Shown: in pieces, positions 42,176 through 53,108 of the stretch
How positions within the stretch are numbered: the stretch's first letter is position 1
How the letters are laid out: each line of letters begins with the position of its first letter
Assembly (NCBI RefSeq): GCF_000379825.1
Contig: NZ_KB903813.1
Location: 571,333 to 635,332 of the forward strand
Length of the DNA: 64,000 nucleotides
Origin: Longispora albida DSM 44784
GTDB taxonomy: Bacteria; Actinomycetota; Actinomycetes; Mycobacteriales; Micromonosporaceae
Direction of reading: 5' to 3'
Notes under the pieces: model-generated
Told to the model about the DNA's origin: nothing
What the model saw: only the letters and a program-made list of their open reading frames with translations
The model's database searches: none
Made by a program: the position numbers and the translations under genes

Positions 42176-43423
42176 TCAGCAGGCCGGCAGATCCGTAGCC
42201 GCTAGTGCTGCGTGCACCAGAACCCTGACGCCGTAACCGATCGCGCGTTCGTCCACATCGAACCCGCTCTGGTGCAGGTCCGTGATCTTGCCTGAGCCCG
42301 GCACCCCGACGCCCAGCCGGGCCAGGGCACCCGGCACCTGGTCCAGGTAGAAGGCGAAGTCCTCGCCGCCCAGGCTGATCTCGGTCTCGACGACCTGGTC
42401 GGCACCGAGCGCGGCGCTCGCGGCTCCGGCCAGGACGGCGTTGGCCATCCGGTCGTTGATCGCCGGCGGGACGCCCCGCGTGTACTTCACGCTGGCCTTG
42501 GCGCCCGTGCCGGCCAGCACCTCGTGCACCAGGTCCGTCACGAGGTCCGGCAGCGTCCGCCACACGTCCCGGTTGAGCACGCGGACGGTGGCACGGGCGA
42601 AGCCGGTGTTCGGGATGGCGTTGGCGGCCTCGCCAGCCCCGATCGCGCCGAACACCATGACCAGGCCTGCCCGCGGGTCGACCCGCCTGTTCAGCAGGGC
42701 CGGGACGTCGGTGACCACCCGGGACAGGGCGTTGACCAGGTCGACCGTCAGGTGCGGGCGGGACGTGTGCCCGCCGGGGCCCTCGATCTCGACTTCCAGG
42801 ATGTCGGCGGCGGCCGTGATCGGGCCGGGCCGGACGCCGAGCAGGCCGACCGGGAGCCGCGGGTCGCAGTGCAGCGCGTACACCGTGCTCATGTCCTCGA
42901 GCGCCCCGAAGGCGATCATCTCTGGCGCGCCCTGCGGCTGCTTCTCCTCCGAGGGCTGGAAGATCAGCCGGACCCGGCCGCCGAGCTCGCCTTCCCTGGC
43001 GAGCTGGGCCAGGGCGAGGCCCGCGCCGAGGACCACGGTGGTGTGCACGTCGTGACCACAGGCGTGCGCGACGCCCTCCCTGGTCGAGCGGTACGGCACG
43101 TCCTTGGTGTCCGGCAGCGGCAGTGCGTCGAGGTCGGCGCGGAGCCCGACCACCCGGTCGCCCTCACCGATGTCGCAGAGGATCCCGTTGCCCCGGGGCA
43201 GCAGGCGCGGGCTGAGGCCTGCGGCGCGCAGCTTCTCCGCGACGAGCTCGGCGGTGTGGAACTCCTCGCCGGACAGCTCCGGGTGGGCATGAATGTGTCT
43301 GCGGGTGGCTACGAGCTCGGCACCGTGGGCCGCCAGCCATCTGTCGAGCTGTCCGGGAAGGGGGTCGGCGCCGGGGAGGGTCTCGGGCCAGGATGACGTC
43401 AGCGTGCTCAGTGCGCTCGTCAC
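42176..43423 (-). CDS. M20-family amidohydrolase (AmiA/AmiB-like)
   Basis: The product is 415 residues. M20D features: RRHIHAHPELSGEEFHTAEL, CDIGEGDRVVGLRADLDALP, EGVAHACGHDVHTTVVLGAGLAL with metal ligands, FQPSEEKQPQGAPEMIAFGAL and LGGEDFAFYLDQVPG. These enzymes cleave N-acyl or amide bonds of amino acids or peptides. GTG 43423 is chosen because a likely promoter (GTGACC at 43489-43494 and TATAAA at 43465-43470, minus strand) puts the transcript start near 43458; ATG 43462 would fall at or before it. Confidence 0.9.
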   Translation of the reverse strand: MTSALSTLTSSWPETLPGADPLPGQLDRWLAAHGAELVATRRHIHAHPELSGEEFHTAELVAEKLRAAGLSPRLLPRGNGILCDIGEGDRVVGLRADLDALPLPDTKDVPYRSTREGVAHACGHDVHTTVVLGAGLALAQLAREGELGGRVRLIFQPSEEKQPQGAPEMIAFGALEDMSTVYALHCDPRLPVGLLGVRPGPITAAADILEVEIEGPGGHTSRPHLTVDLVNALSRVVTDVPALLNRRVDPRAGLVMVFGAIGAGEAANAIPNTGFARATVRVLNRDVWRTLPDLVTDLVHEVLAGTGAKASVKYTRGVPPAINDRMANAVLAGAASAALGADQVVETEISLGGEDFAFYLDQVPGALARLGVGVPGSGKITDLHQSGFDVDERAIGYGVRVLVHAALAATDLPAC

Positions 43424-43789
43424 GGTCGGTTCTCGATTTCGGGTCGGGTCGATGGAATACATTCTTTATAACGTCCCATCCCCGCCCCGGTCACGCTCCG
43501 CTTGATAACTATCCATAACTTGGGACGGAAAAGGTCACCAGTTCATTACCCACAGTAGCAAGTTGGCCTGTGGTCCCCGAACTCTAACCATCCGGCCGAT
43601 GGCTCGTGTCGCACAAACCGTCCGTCGCGCGATCGCGGCCTGCCGGCTAACCGGCCGGGGGCCGCGAGCCCAAACACCCCGCCTGACCTGCGGCTGGACC
43701 TGGCCCGAAAGCCCGCTGGCCGCGCCAGTCGCGATGAGGTATCGACAATCATCGTAACTGTTGCGGCCAGCGGGATTTGCTCACCAGGC
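43424..43789. other. Intergenic region upstream of the amidohydrolase gene
   Basis: This 366-bp stretch contains the amidohydrolase promoter described for that gene and otherwise no convincing coding frame. It is mixed in composition, with AT-richer ends. A short GC-rich inverted stretch near 43640-43670 (GGCTAACCGGCCGGGGGCCG) may be structured, but I see no defined element. Confidence 0.5.
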
Positions 43790-45358
<1,569 letters not shown>

Positions 45359-45549
45359 TCCCGGATAGTAGAACGCGCACGACGGCTGCGCATTCGGGCT
45401 GCGACACATCGCACATCCGGTGTTCGGCCGGCGGCGCGTGTCAGGCGGGTACACGCATCGTTAGGCAATGCGACGATTTCCGTCCCCGATTTCGCATCCG
45501 GCCCCATCTCTAGGACACTATGCGCGTTGGGTTCGGGAGGAACGACAGC

Positions 45550-47493
45550 GTGACGACTGAAGCACCTAGCACCCCCGGTGTCGCCGGAGCCACCATCGGC
45601 GGCCGGTACGTCCTGCGATCCAGCATCGGCAGCGGCGGCATGGGTACCGTCTGGAAAGCCTACGACCAGCTCCTCCGCCGGGACGTGGCCATCAAAGAGG
45701 TCAAGATCCCCGCGGCGATGGCCAAGGCCGACCGTGAGGTGCTGATCGAGCGCACCCTGCGGGAGGCCCGCGCGTCAGCCGGGCTGAACCATCCGGCCGT
45801 GGTCCGGATGTTCGACGTCGTGACCGAGGGCGGCAGGCCCTGGCTCGTGATGGAGCTGCTCGCCGCGCGCAGCGTCGCCGAGATCGTCACAGAGGACGGT
45901 CCGATGTCGCCCCGCGCCACAGCGAAGATCGGCCTGGCCATGCTCGGCGCGCTGGAGGCCGCGCACGCCGCCGGCGTCCTGCACCGCGACGTCAAGCCCG
46001 CCAACGTGCTGATCGGCTCCGACGGCCGGTGCGTGCTGACCGACTTCGGCGTCGCCCGCCTCATGCAGGAGAGCGACCTGACCACACCGGGCATGGTGCT
46101 CGGCTCCCCGCACTACATCGCGCCGGAACGGGCGATGGGCGGGGCTTTCGGCCCGCCCAGCGACCTGTTCTCCCTCGGCGTCACCCTGTACACGGCCGTG
46201 GAGGGCGGGCCGCCCTTCGACCGGGGCGACCCGATCGAGACCATGCACGCCGTCGTCCAGGCCCAGCCGGAGCAGCCCCGCCGGGCAGGCCCGCTGGCCC
46301 CGATCCTGTACGGACTGCTGGAGAAGGACCCCCGCCGCCGCTGGGACGTCCACCGCACCCGCCAGGCCCTCCGTGAACTGATAGACGGCGCGCTGGCCAA
46401 CCGGCAGCCGCGCCAGGAGGAGACCGACCCGCACGCGGTGATCCGGGTGGCCCCGCCAGCCCCGCCGCCGCAGCCGCAGGGCGAGGTGATCGGCGGCCGG
46501 GCGATGCTCGCGCCCGGCGAGACCCCGGCCCAGCGCGCCGCCCGGTCCGCGCCGTCCCAGCAGGCGCCGTGGTCGCCGCCGGCGGCTCCGGTATCGCCCG
46601 CCGCCCCTGTCCCGTCTGCGGCTGACCTGCCGACCGGGGCAGCGCCCGCGCTGGAGGCGACCGGCCATCACCTGGCGGTGTCCGGGGTGGACACGGGCGA
46701 GCAGTCCACAGTCAACCTGGTCCACGGTCCGGGTGCCTCTCACCAGCACGGTGCTGGGCAGCCGCCTCTCCACCAGTCTCCTGTTCACCAGCACGGTGCT
46801 GGGCACCCGCAGACGATGGCGCAGCAGGGGCCGATGCCTCCGCTTCCGCCCGGTCAGCAGACCGCGATGCTGCCGCCGGGGCTGTCGCTCACGCCCCGCC
46901 CGGTGCGGCGCCAGTACCCGCGCTGGCTGATCCCGGCCGGGGCCGGCGCGCTGGGCCTGATCCTGATCGTCGTGTTCTCCGTCGTGTTCTTCTCCGGCGG
47001 CGACGAAACACCGAAGGCCAAGACCAGCCCGAGCCCGACCGGGCCTGGGTTCCCGGTGGAGGAGTACAAGGACGCGCGCGGGTTCAGCCTCAACGTGCCG
47101 AAGGGCTGGGTGAAGAAGGCGACCGCCACCTACGTCGACTTCGTCGAGCCCAACGAGACCGGCCGGCGGATCCGGCTGAACGTCGAGTCGGCCAGCAGCA
47201 CGGCCAAGGCGTGGGCCGAGGTGGCCGCCAAGGGCCTCCAGCAGAACAAGAACAACTCCTGCCCGCAGTACACGCTGATCGGCGTGCGGGACGTGTCGCA
47301 GGGCGTGCAGAACGCCGCCGAGCTGGAGTACACCTGCGACACCGGCCCGAAGCTCCGGCACGGCAAGTGGCGTGGCGTGCGCACCGACTCACGGGTGTTC
47401 ACGTACTACCTGAGCGTGCCGGAGACCCAGTTCGCCGAGAGCCAGCCGATCTACGAGGAGATGAACCGCTCGTTCCGCCTGGAGACCCCGTAG
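45550..47493 (+). CDS. PknB-type transmembrane Ser/Thr protein kinase
   Basis: The product is 647 residues. The kinase domain (about 17-285) is complete: IGSGGMGTVW at 26-35, K49 in AIKEV, HRDVKPANVL at 145-154 and DFG at 165-167. A Pro/His/Gln-rich juxtamembrane region leads to one membrane helix (LIPAGAGALGLILIVVFSVVFF, about 462-485) and an extracellular domain (FSLNVPKGWVKKATATYVDF; CPQYTLIGVRDVSQGVQNAAEL). GTG 45550 has GGGAGG nine bases upstream. A 20-bp direct repeat (46741-46760 and 46786-46805) encodes two copies of HQHGAG in the linker. Confidence 0.92.
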   Translation: MTTEAPSTPGVAGATIGGRYVLRSSIGSGGMGTVWKAYDQLLRRDVAIKEVKIPAAMAKADREVLIERTLREARASAGLNHPAVVRMFDVVTEGGRPWLVMELLAARSVAEIVTEDGPMSPRATAKIGLAMLGALEAAHAAGVLHRDVKPANVLIGSDGRCVLTDFGVARLMQESDLTTPGMVLGSPHYIAPERAMGGAFGPPSDLFSLGVTLYTAVEGGPPFDRGDPIETMHAVVQAQPEQPRRAGPLAPILYGLLEKDPRRRWDVHRTRQALRELIDGALANRQPRQEETDPHAVIRVAPPAPPPQPQGEVIGGRAMLAPGETPAQRAARSAPSQQAPWSPPAAPVSPAAPVPSAADLPTGAAPALEATGHHLAVSGVDTGEQSTVNLVHGPGASHQHGAGQPPLHQSPVHQHGAGHPQTMAQQGPMPPLPPGQQTAMLPPGLSLTPRPVRRQYPRWLIPAGAGALGLILIVVFSVVFFSGGDETPKAKTSPSPTGPGFPVEEYKDARGFSLNVPKGWVKKATATYVDFVEPNETGRRIRLNVESASSTAKAWAEVAAKGLQQNKNNSCPQYTLIGVRDVSQGVQNAAELEYTCDTGPKLRHGKWRGVRTDSRVFTYYLSVPETQFAESQPIYEEMNRSFRLETP

Positions 47494-47502
47494 GGAGTCA
47501 GC

Positions 47503-49149
47503 TCACCAGATGCCGAGCGCCGCGGCCATCTCCGTCCGGAGCGCGGTGAGCGAGGCGCTGGCCCGTTCGCGGGAGGCCGTGACGTCGCCGTCGTGGACGG
47601 GCTCGACCACCTCCAGGTACGCCTTGAGCTTCGGCTCGGTACCGGACGGCCGGACCACCACGCGCAGCCCGGCGCCGCGCACGATCACCACGTCGGCGTC
47701 GGGCAGCAGGTCCTCGATCGTCACCGGCTCGTCGAGCAGGGTGACCGGGGGCTTGGCCCGGAGCCTCGTCATCGCCGCCGCGATCTCCGACAGGTCGTCC
47801 ACGCGGACGGAGAGCTGGTCGGTGACGTAGCAGCCGAACTCGGCGGCCAGCTCGTCGAGCCGGTCGCCGAGGGTCCGCAGCTCGGTACGCAGCCCGGCGG
47901 CCAGCTCGGCCACGAGCAGCGCGGCGGTGATGCCGTCCTTGTCGCGGACGAGCGCCGGGGCGACGCAGTAGCCGAGGGCCTCCTCGTACCCGTATGCCAG
48001 GTCCTCACCCGCCCGCACGATCCACTTGAAGCCGGTCAGCGTCTCCCCGTAGCCGGCTCCGCGCTGCTCGGCGAGCGCCCGGAGCATCGAGGACGACACG
48101 ATCGTCGTCGCGTACCGGCCCCGCACGCCGCGCCGCATCAGGTGGTCGGCGAGCAGGACACCGACCTCGTCGCCCCGGAGCATCCGCCAGCCGGAGGGCG
48201 TCGGGATGGCCACGGCGCACCGGTCGGCGTCGGGGTCGTTGGCGATCACGATGTCGGCGCCGGTCTCGGCGGCCAGCGCGAGGACCAGGTCCATCGCGCC
48301 GGGCTCCTCGGGATTCGGGAAGGCGACGGTCGGGAAGTCGGGATCCGGCTCGGCCTGGGCCTCCACGACCGACGGCTCGGCGAACCCGGCGGCAGAGAAC
48401 GCCCGCTGGAGGACCGTCCCGCCGACGCCGTGCATCGGCGTGTACGCGACGGCCAGCTCACGCGGCGCGTCCGGGTCGACGACCCCGGCCGCTGCCCGTA
48501 CGTAGTCGGCGACGATCTCGTCACCGAGGGTCTCACCGGCCGGGCCGAGGTGCACGTCGGACAGCGGGCCGACCGCGCGGATCTCCGCCTCGATCTCCGC
48601 GTCGGCGGGGGAGACGAGCTGGGCTCCGGCGCCGGCCGGACCGCCGATCTCCGCCCCGAGGTACACCTTGTATCCGTTGTCCTGGGGTGGGTTGTGGCTG
48701 GCGGTGACCATCACGCCCGCAGCGGCACCCAGCGCCCGGACAGCGAAGGCCAGGACGGGCGTGGGCAGTGGCCCCGGCAGCAGCAGGGCCTGCCGCCCGG
48801 CACCCGTCGCGACCCGGGCGGTCTCCTCGGCGAACGCCTTCGACCCGTGCCGCGCGTCGTACCCGATGACCAGCGGCCCGCCGGCACCCTTCGCCGCCAG
48901 CCAGCGCACCAGCCCGGCGGCGGCCCCGCGCACCACGGCGAGATTCATCCCGTTCGGCCCGGCCCGCAGCGGCCCGCGCAGCCCGGCCGTGCCGAACGTC
49001 AGCGGCCCGGCGAACCGGTCGGCCAGCTCGGCGGCGGAGCCGGGCAGCTCGGACAGCAGCCGGGACAGTTCCGAACTGGTCATCAGGTCGGGATCGTCCG
49101 CCAGCCACTGTTCAGCCTGGGCTCGCAGGCCCGCCACGTCGAAGGTCAT
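47503..49149 (-). CDS. Phosphomannomutase/phosphoglucomutase
   Basis: The product is 548 residues. The alpha-D-phosphohexomutase fold is clear: LTFGTAGLRGPLRAGPNGMN, VMVTASHNPPQDNGYK with the phosphoserine loop, NDPDADRCAVAIPT with metal ligands, KWIVRAGEDLAYGYEEALGY and VVVRPSGTEPKLKAY near the end. It interconverts hexose-1- and -6-phosphates (or deoxyribose phosphates in PGM2-like members). Its presence in a deoC/upp/add-type neighbourhood in other actinobacteria suggests pentose or nucleoside salvage. ATG 49149 fits the family. Confidence 0.92.
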   Translation of the reverse strand: MTFDVAGLRAQAEQWLADDPDLMTSSELSRLLSELPGSAAELADRFAGPLTFGTAGLRGPLRAGPNGMNLAVVRGAAAGLVRWLAAKGAGGPLVIGYDARHGSKAFAEETARVATGAGRQALLLPGPLPTPVLAFAVRALGAAAGVMVTASHNPPQDNGYKVYLGAEIGGPAGAGAQLVSPADAEIEAEIRAVGPLSDVHLGPAGETLGDEIVADYVRAAAGVVDPDAPRELAVAYTPMHGVGGTVLQRAFSAAGFAEPSVVEAQAEPDPDFPTVAFPNPEEPGAMDLVLALAAETGADIVIANDPDADRCAVAIPTPSGWRMLRGDEVGVLLADHLMRRGVRGRYATTIVSSSMLRALAEQRGAGYGETLTGFKWIVRAGEDLAYGYEEALGYCVAPALVRDKDGITAALLVAELAAGLRTELRTLGDRLDELAAEFGCYVTDQLSVRVDDLSEIAAAMTRLRAKPPVTLLDEPVTIEDLLPDADVVIVRGAGLRVVVRPSGTEPKLKAYLEVVEPVHDGDVTASRERASASLTALRTEMAAALGIW

Positions 49150-49184
49150 GCGGCCATGCTTGCACATTTGCGAAGGTTGAAGAC

Positions 49185-50240
49185 GTGGAAGACACCGAGC
49201 GGCTGGTCGCGGCATTGGGCATGGTCAGCCCGGAATGGCGGGAGGCTTTCCGGGCCGTGCCGAGGGCCGCGTTCCTGACCAGGTTCTTCCGCCCGGTGGC
49301 CGGTGGCTACGCCGCGATCGCCGCCGGAGACCCCGGCTTCGCGTCGATGGTCTACCGGGACAGCGTCCTGCCGACAGAGATCGACGACGACGACTCGCTC
49401 TGGGACTACGCCCGGGAACACGGGCCGGTCGACGGCGTCCCCACCTCGTCCAGCAGCCAGCCGAGCCTGATGGGCATGATGCTCGACGCCCTCGGCGCCC
49501 GGCCAGGGCACCGCGTCCTGGAGATCGGCACCGGCACCGGCTGGAACGCCGCCCTGCTCTGCCACCGCCTCGGCTCGGCGGCCGTCACCACGATCGACAT
49601 CGACGCTGCCCTCGTGGCCAGGGCCCGCGAAGCCCTGGCAGCCCTCGGCTTCACCCCAGCCGTCGACGTCGCCGACGGCGCGAACGGCTACCCGCCCAAC
49701 GCCCCCTACGACCGCATCCTCGCCACCTGCGCCGTCGCGACCATCCCGCACGCCTGGGTCACCCAGGCCACCGTCGGCGGCCGCATCCTCGCCAGCATCT
49801 ACGGTCACCTCGGCGCCGGCACCATGCCGCTCCTGGAAGTCACCGCCCCCGGCGTCGCCGAAGGCCACGTCCTGGCCACCGGCAGCTATTTCATGCCCTT
49901 GCGAGCACAGCGCCTCCCCGACCTGCTGCCGCGCTCCAGCTCCCCGGGCGTCACCAGACCCACCCAGGTGTACCTGGACAGCGCGGCCCCCTGGTCAGCC
50001 CTCGCCGAACTCCGCCTCCCCGGCGTGGCCGCCACGAACTCCGGCTACGACCAGTGGCTCCTCCACTCCGACGGCTCCTGGGCCCACTCCGACGGTGACC
50101 GCGTCACCCAGGGCGGCCCCCGGCGGCTCTGGGACATCCTCGAATCCGCCCACGCCGACTGGTCAGCCCACGGCCGCCCACCCCGCACAGCCATCCACAT
50201 CCGCGTCGACCAGACCGGCCAGCACACCTGGCTCGCCTGA
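49185..50240 (+). CDS. Protein-isoaspartate methyltransferase-like (PCMT family) protein
   Basis: The product is 351 residues. The N-terminal half (VSPEWREAFRAVPRAAFLTRFF; TSSSSQPSLMGMMLDALGARPG) and motif I (VLEIGTGTGWNAALLCHRLG) place it in the PCMT-like family, with IDIDAALVARAREALAAL following. Actinomycetes encode many such proteins, some next to ATP-grasp RiPP genes; no such gene is adjacent here. The C-terminal third (SGYDQWLLHSDGSWAHSDGD) is family-specific. GTG 49185 is divergent from the phosphomannomutase gene with a 35-bp gap. Confidence 0.85.
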   Translation: MEDTERLVAALGMVSPEWREAFRAVPRAAFLTRFFRPVAGGYAAIAAGDPGFASMVYRDSVLPTEIDDDDSLWDYAREHGPVDGVPTSSSSQPSLMGMMLDALGARPGHRVLEIGTGTGWNAALLCHRLGSAAVTTIDIDAALVARAREALAALGFTPAVDVADGANGYPPNAPYDRILATCAVATIPHAWVTQATVGGRILASIYGHLGAGTMPLLEVTAPGVAEGHVLATGSYFMPLRAQRLPDLLPRSSSPGVTRPTQVYLDSAAPWSALAELRLPGVAATNSGYDQWLLHSDGSWAHSDGDRVTQGGPRRLWDILESAHADWSAHGRPPRTAIHIRVDQTGQHTWLA

Positions 50241-50335
50241 GACGGCTCCGGGGGCCAAGTTGTGAGCACGCGTGGCAAAACGAGGTCGCAACTTTTTGCG
50301 GGTTCGCCGGGGCGCGATCGGCGACAGTAGCCACT

Positions 50336-50692
50336 ATGGACACCGAGAACCCCGCGACCAGCGAGTACGACCGCCCGGGCCTGGCCCAGGAACGGGCGGC
50401 CGAGTACCTGGCGGACATCGAGAAGGGCTGGCAGGCCGACGCGAGCCAGCTCAGGCAACTGGCCGAGGCGGTACGCGACAGCCACCGCAAAGCGCACTGG
50501 CACTACATCGCGGCCGTACGGGACATGGCAGAAAAGGCTGTCTCCGAGTCCCGCCACCGCTTCCTGTGCGGCTACCTGGCGGAACTCGAGGCGATGCCGG
50601 TCCCGTGGGAGCCGGGGCCAGGCCGCGCACGGGGCGTCGCCACGGTGTCCACGGCCCTCGCTGGTGGAGACGTCCGGCTCACTGCTGCGTGA
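50336..50692 (+). CDS. Small helical protein of unknown function
   Basis: The product is 118 residues. Residues 15-75 are strongly helical and charged (LAQERAAEYLADIEKGWQAD; QLRQLAEAVRDSHRKAHW; AVRDMAEKAVSESRHRF). The rest is Gly/Ala-rich. There is no signal peptide, membrane helix or recognised motif. It stands alone in a 500-bp stretch before the second HicA-like module and may be a separate gene of that accessory patch. Confidence 0.55.
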   Translation: MDTENPATSEYDRPGLAQERAAEYLADIEKGWQADASQLRQLAEAVRDSHRKAHWHYIAAVRDMAEKAVSESRHRFLCGYLAELEAMPVPWEPGPGRARGVATVSTALAGGDVRLTAA

Positions 50693-50743
50693 AAGGACCT
50701 GATGTGACTGACAGGCAACTTCACGTATCCCCGTGGGGGCAGA

Positions 50744-50953
50744 ATGGGTTATTGGAAAAGGCACTCTGACAAAGACGGCGAGGCACTTCTGCAGGAGCTG
50801 CACGATCGTGGTTGGGTGATCATGGATCCGCCCAAGTACTACACGGTACGTTGTTCCTGCGGAGACCATCAGCGTCAGATTCATCTGACCCCGTCAGGCC
50901 CAAACTATTTCAGATGGGCACGGAACTGGTGCAGGAAGAGGCCCTGCTGGTGA
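50744..50953 (+). CDS. Small HicA-like protein, second copy
   Basis: The product is 69 residues: MGYWKRHSDKDGEALLQEL, then GWVIMDPPKYYTVRCSCGDH, IHLTPSGPNYFRWARNW and CW at the end. It aligns in pattern with the protein at 30158-30379 (RH..K, helix, G[FW].V, .C..C, TP..P), and fits the small HicA-like dsRBD fold. The usual GH dyad is missing (KYYTV), so activity is doubtful. GGGGG precedes the ATG by four to eight bases. A partner gene follows after 11 bases. Confidence 0.62.
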   Translation: MGYWKRHSDKDGEALLQELHDRGWVIMDPPKYYTVRCSCGDHQRQIHLTPSGPNYFRWARNWCRKRPCW

Positions 50954-50964
50954 AGGGAGGACCG

Positions 50965-51312
50965 ATGACCGAACGGCGACTCGCCATGCAGATCTCGATC
51001 GACTTCGCCCTGGAAGCAGACACTGACGCTGACACCTTCCACGCGCACGGCGCAGAGCTGATGGAGGAACTTCTCAAGCTCGAGGCCTGCGACCCGGAGA
51101 TCACCGACGCTTCCGTAGGTACTGATGCCGGGGAAGGAACCATCACCGTCGACCTGCTGGTCTACGCGGCTGACGAGCCAGATGGGTTACAGAAGGCGCT
51201 CGACGTGATCCGGGCGGCGGCACACGCAGCCGGTGCCGCAACGCCCTACTGGCCGGTGGTGGTAGTAGAACCCAAGGAAACGCGTATCAGCCGGACCCTG
51301 GTGGAAGCCTAG
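50965..51312 (+). CDS. Putative partner of the second HicA-like protein
   Basis: The product is 115 residues. The pattern is strand MQISIDFALEAD, helix FHAHGAELMEELLKL, strand ASVGTDAGEGTITVDLLVYA, helix LQKALDVIRAAAHAAG. The GTDAG strand resembles GTEAG in the HTH partner of the first module (29599-30126), but no HTH follows here. GGAGG ends four bases before the ATG. It looks like a small ferredoxin-like antitoxin or regulator; function unproven. Confidence 0.6.
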   Translation: MTERRLAMQISIDFALEADTDADTFHAHGAELMEELLKLEACDPEITDASVGTDAGEGTITVDLLVYAADEPDGLQKALDVIRAAAHAAGAATPYWPVVVVEPKETRISRTLVEA

Positions 51313-51327
51313 GTGTAGCTGTCGCGG

Positions 51328-51519
51328 TCAGCGGGGCAGGGATGAGCGGCGCCAGCCGTCGTGGGTGGCGCCGGGAGTACCCGGGAGGGCGCTGGCCCGC
51401 CAGGGAGTGAACGCGGCCGGCGGCTCGGGCTGAACCGGGCCGCCGCGCCGGGACAGGAGCACCGCGACGACGGCCGCGGTCTCCTCCGGGGTCGGGTTGC
51501 CGCTGATCGCGATGTTCAC
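51328..51519 (-). CDS. accE: Acyl-CoA carboxylase epsilon subunit
   Basis: The product is 63 residues, [21 protein letters not shown] followed by LSRRGG, a proline-rich linker and [11 protein letters not shown] then WRRSSLPR at the end. That order matches the small epsilon subunits of actinobacterial acyl-CoA carboxylases, which stabilise the alpha-beta complex. The GTG start overlaps the accD stop codon (GTGA), so translation is coupled. It is short and easily missed. Confidence 0.87.
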   Translation of the reverse strand: MNIAISGNPTPEETAAVVAVLLSRRGGPVQPEPPAAFTPWRASALPGTPGATHDGWRRSSLPR

Positions 51520-53084
51520 AGTGGAATGTTCCCGTGCTTCTTCGGCGGCAGGGTCTCCCGCTTGCCGCGCAGCGTACGCAGGGCCTTGACGAGCTGGACG
51601 CGCGTCGCGGACGGCGGGATCACCGAGTCGACGTAGCCGCGCTCCGCCGCGACGTACGGGTTCGCCAGGGTGTCCTCGTACTCCGCGATGAACTGGGCGC
51701 GGGCGGCCTCGGGGTCCTCGGCTGCCGCCAGCTCGCGGCGGTACAGGATGTTGACGGCGCCCTGGGCACCCATGACGGCGATCTGGGCGGTCGGCCAGGC
51801 GAAGTTCAGGTCGGCGCCCAGGTGCTTGGAGCCCATCACGTCGTACGCGCCGCCGTAGGCCTTGCGGGTGATCACGGTGAGCTTCGGGACGGTGGCCTCG
51901 CCGTACGCGTAGATCAGCTTCGCGCCGCGCCGGATGATGCCGTCCCACTCCTGGCCGGTGCCCGGCAGGAAGCCTGGCACGTCGACGAACGTGATGACCG
52001 GGATGTTGAACGCGTCGCAGGTCCTGACGAACCGGGCGGCCTTCTCGGAGGCGTCGATGTCGAGGCAGCCGGCGAAGTGCATCGGCTGGTTGGCGACGAC
52101 GCCGACCGGCGAACCCTCGATCCGGCCGAAGCCGATCAGGATGTTCGGCGCGAACAGCGGCTGGACCTCGCAGAACTCGCCGTCGTCGAGCACGGCCTCG
52201 ATGACCTTGTGCATGTCGTACGGCTGGTTGGCCGAGTCGGGGATCAGCGTGTCGAGCGCCCGGTCCTCGTCGGTCAGCTCCATGACGGCGGGGCTCTCGT
52301 ACACCGGCGGCAGGTCGAGGTTGTTGGACGGCAGGTAGGACAGCAGCGTCTTCACGTACTCGATCGCGTCGGTCTCGTCCGAGGCGAGGTAGTGCGCGTT
52401 GCCCGACTTCGTGTTGTGCGCGCGGGCGCCGCCCAGCTCCTCCATCTCCACGTCCTCGCCGGTGACCGTCTTGATCACGTCGGGGCCGGTGATGAACATG
52501 TGCGAGGTCTTGTCGACCATGACCGTGAAGTCGGTGATCGCGGGGGAGTACACCGCGCCGCCGGCGCACGGGCCCATGATCAGGGAGATCTGGGGGATCA
52601 CGCCGGACGCGCGGACGTTCCGGAAGAAGATCTCGCCGTACAGGCCGAGGGAGGCCACGCCCTCCTGGATCCGGGCGCCGCCGGAGTCGTTGATCCCGAT
52701 CACCGGGCAGCCGGTCTTCATCGCCAGGTCCATGACCTTGACGATCTTCTCGCCGAAGACCTCGCCGAGCGAGCCGCCGAACACCGTGAAGTCCTGCGCG
52801 AACACGCACACCGGGCGGCCGTCGATCGTGCCGTAGCCGGTGACGACGCCGTCGCCGTACGGCCGGGTCTTCTCCAGCCCGAAGTTGGTCGAGCGGTGCC
52901 GGGCGAACTCGTCGAGCTCGGTGAACGAGTCCTCGTCCAGCAGCTCGCTGATGCGTTCCCGTGCGGTCTTCTTGCCCCGGGCATGCTGCTTCTCGACAGC
53001 ACGGGCCGAGCCGGAATGCACGGCTTCGTCGTACTTGTCCAGCAGGTCCGCGATCTTCCCGGCGGTGGTGTGGCGTTCGGTCAC
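51516..53084 (-). CDS. accD: Acyl-CoA carboxylase beta subunit (carboxyltransferase)
   Basis: The product is 522 residues. Carboxyltransferase features: [60 protein letters not shown] with the acyl-CoA oxyanion GAV, and [21 protein letters not shown]. It moves the carboxyl group from biotin on the AccA-type protein to acetyl-, propionyl- or longer acyl-CoA. The aspartate/cysteine position controlling chain length cannot be confirmed by eye. GTG 53084 lies seven bases after TAGGAT (minus strand, 53092-53097), so leaderless. Confidence 0.95.
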   Translation of the reverse strand: MTERHTTAGKIADLLDKYDEAVHSGSARAVEKQHARGKKTARERISELLDEDSFTELDEFARHRSTNFGLEKTRPYGDGVVTGYGTIDGRPVCVFAQDFTVFGGSLGEVFGEKIVKVMDLAMKTGCPVIGINDSGGARIQEGVASLGLYGEIFFRNVRASGVIPQISLIMGPCAGGAVYSPAITDFTVMVDKTSHMFITGPDVIKTVTGEDVEMEELGGARAHNTKSGNAHYLASDETDAIEYVKTLLSYLPSNNLDLPPVYESPAVMELTDEDRALDTLIPDSANQPYDMHKVIEAVLDDGEFCEVQPLFAPNILIGFGRIEGSPVGVVANQPMHFAGCLDIDASEKAARFVRTCDAFNIPVITFVDVPGFLPGTGQEWDGIIRRGAKLIYAYGEATVPKLTVITRKAYGGAYDVMGSKHLGADLNFAWPTAQIAVMGAQGAVNILYRRELAAAEDPEAARAQFIAEYEDTLANPYVAAERGYVDSVIPPSATRVQLVKALRTLRGKRETLPPKKHGNIPL

Positions 53085-53091
53085 GAAACCG

Positions 53092-53101
53092 ATCCTAAGC
53101 T
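53092..53101. promoter_or_regulatory. Overlapping divergent -10 elements of accD and birA
   Basis: ATCCTA (TAGGAT on the minus strand) at 53092-53097 is a likely -10 for accD; TAAGCT at 53096-53101 is a likely -10 for birA. They share two bases, and each is followed after seven bases by a GTG start without a ribosome site. The two genes' start codons are only 24 bases apart. RNA polymerase could occupy only one at a time. No clear -35 is visible for either. Confidence 0.5.
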
Positions 53102-53108
53102 GATAACC

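Noticed and set aside
43563-43757. Small open frame in the gap upstream of the amidohydrolase gene
   Set aside because: No ribosome site, Arg/Pro-rich product and overlapping open frames on the other strand; nothing supports coding.
46741-46805. The 20-bp direct repeat in the Ser/Thr kinase gene as a mobile element
   Set aside because: It is in frame (45 bases apart) and encodes a repeated HQHGAG linker; slippage or local duplication is enough to explain it.
49185-50692. A RiPP cluster based on the PCMT-like methyltransferase
   Set aside because: No ATP-grasp ligase or recognisable precursor peptide lies next to it; the small gene at 50336 is helical and not precursor-like.
51534-53108. Extension of birA by about 525 codons upstream
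   Set aside because: The extra frame is antisense to accD; the ligase family starts near 53109.
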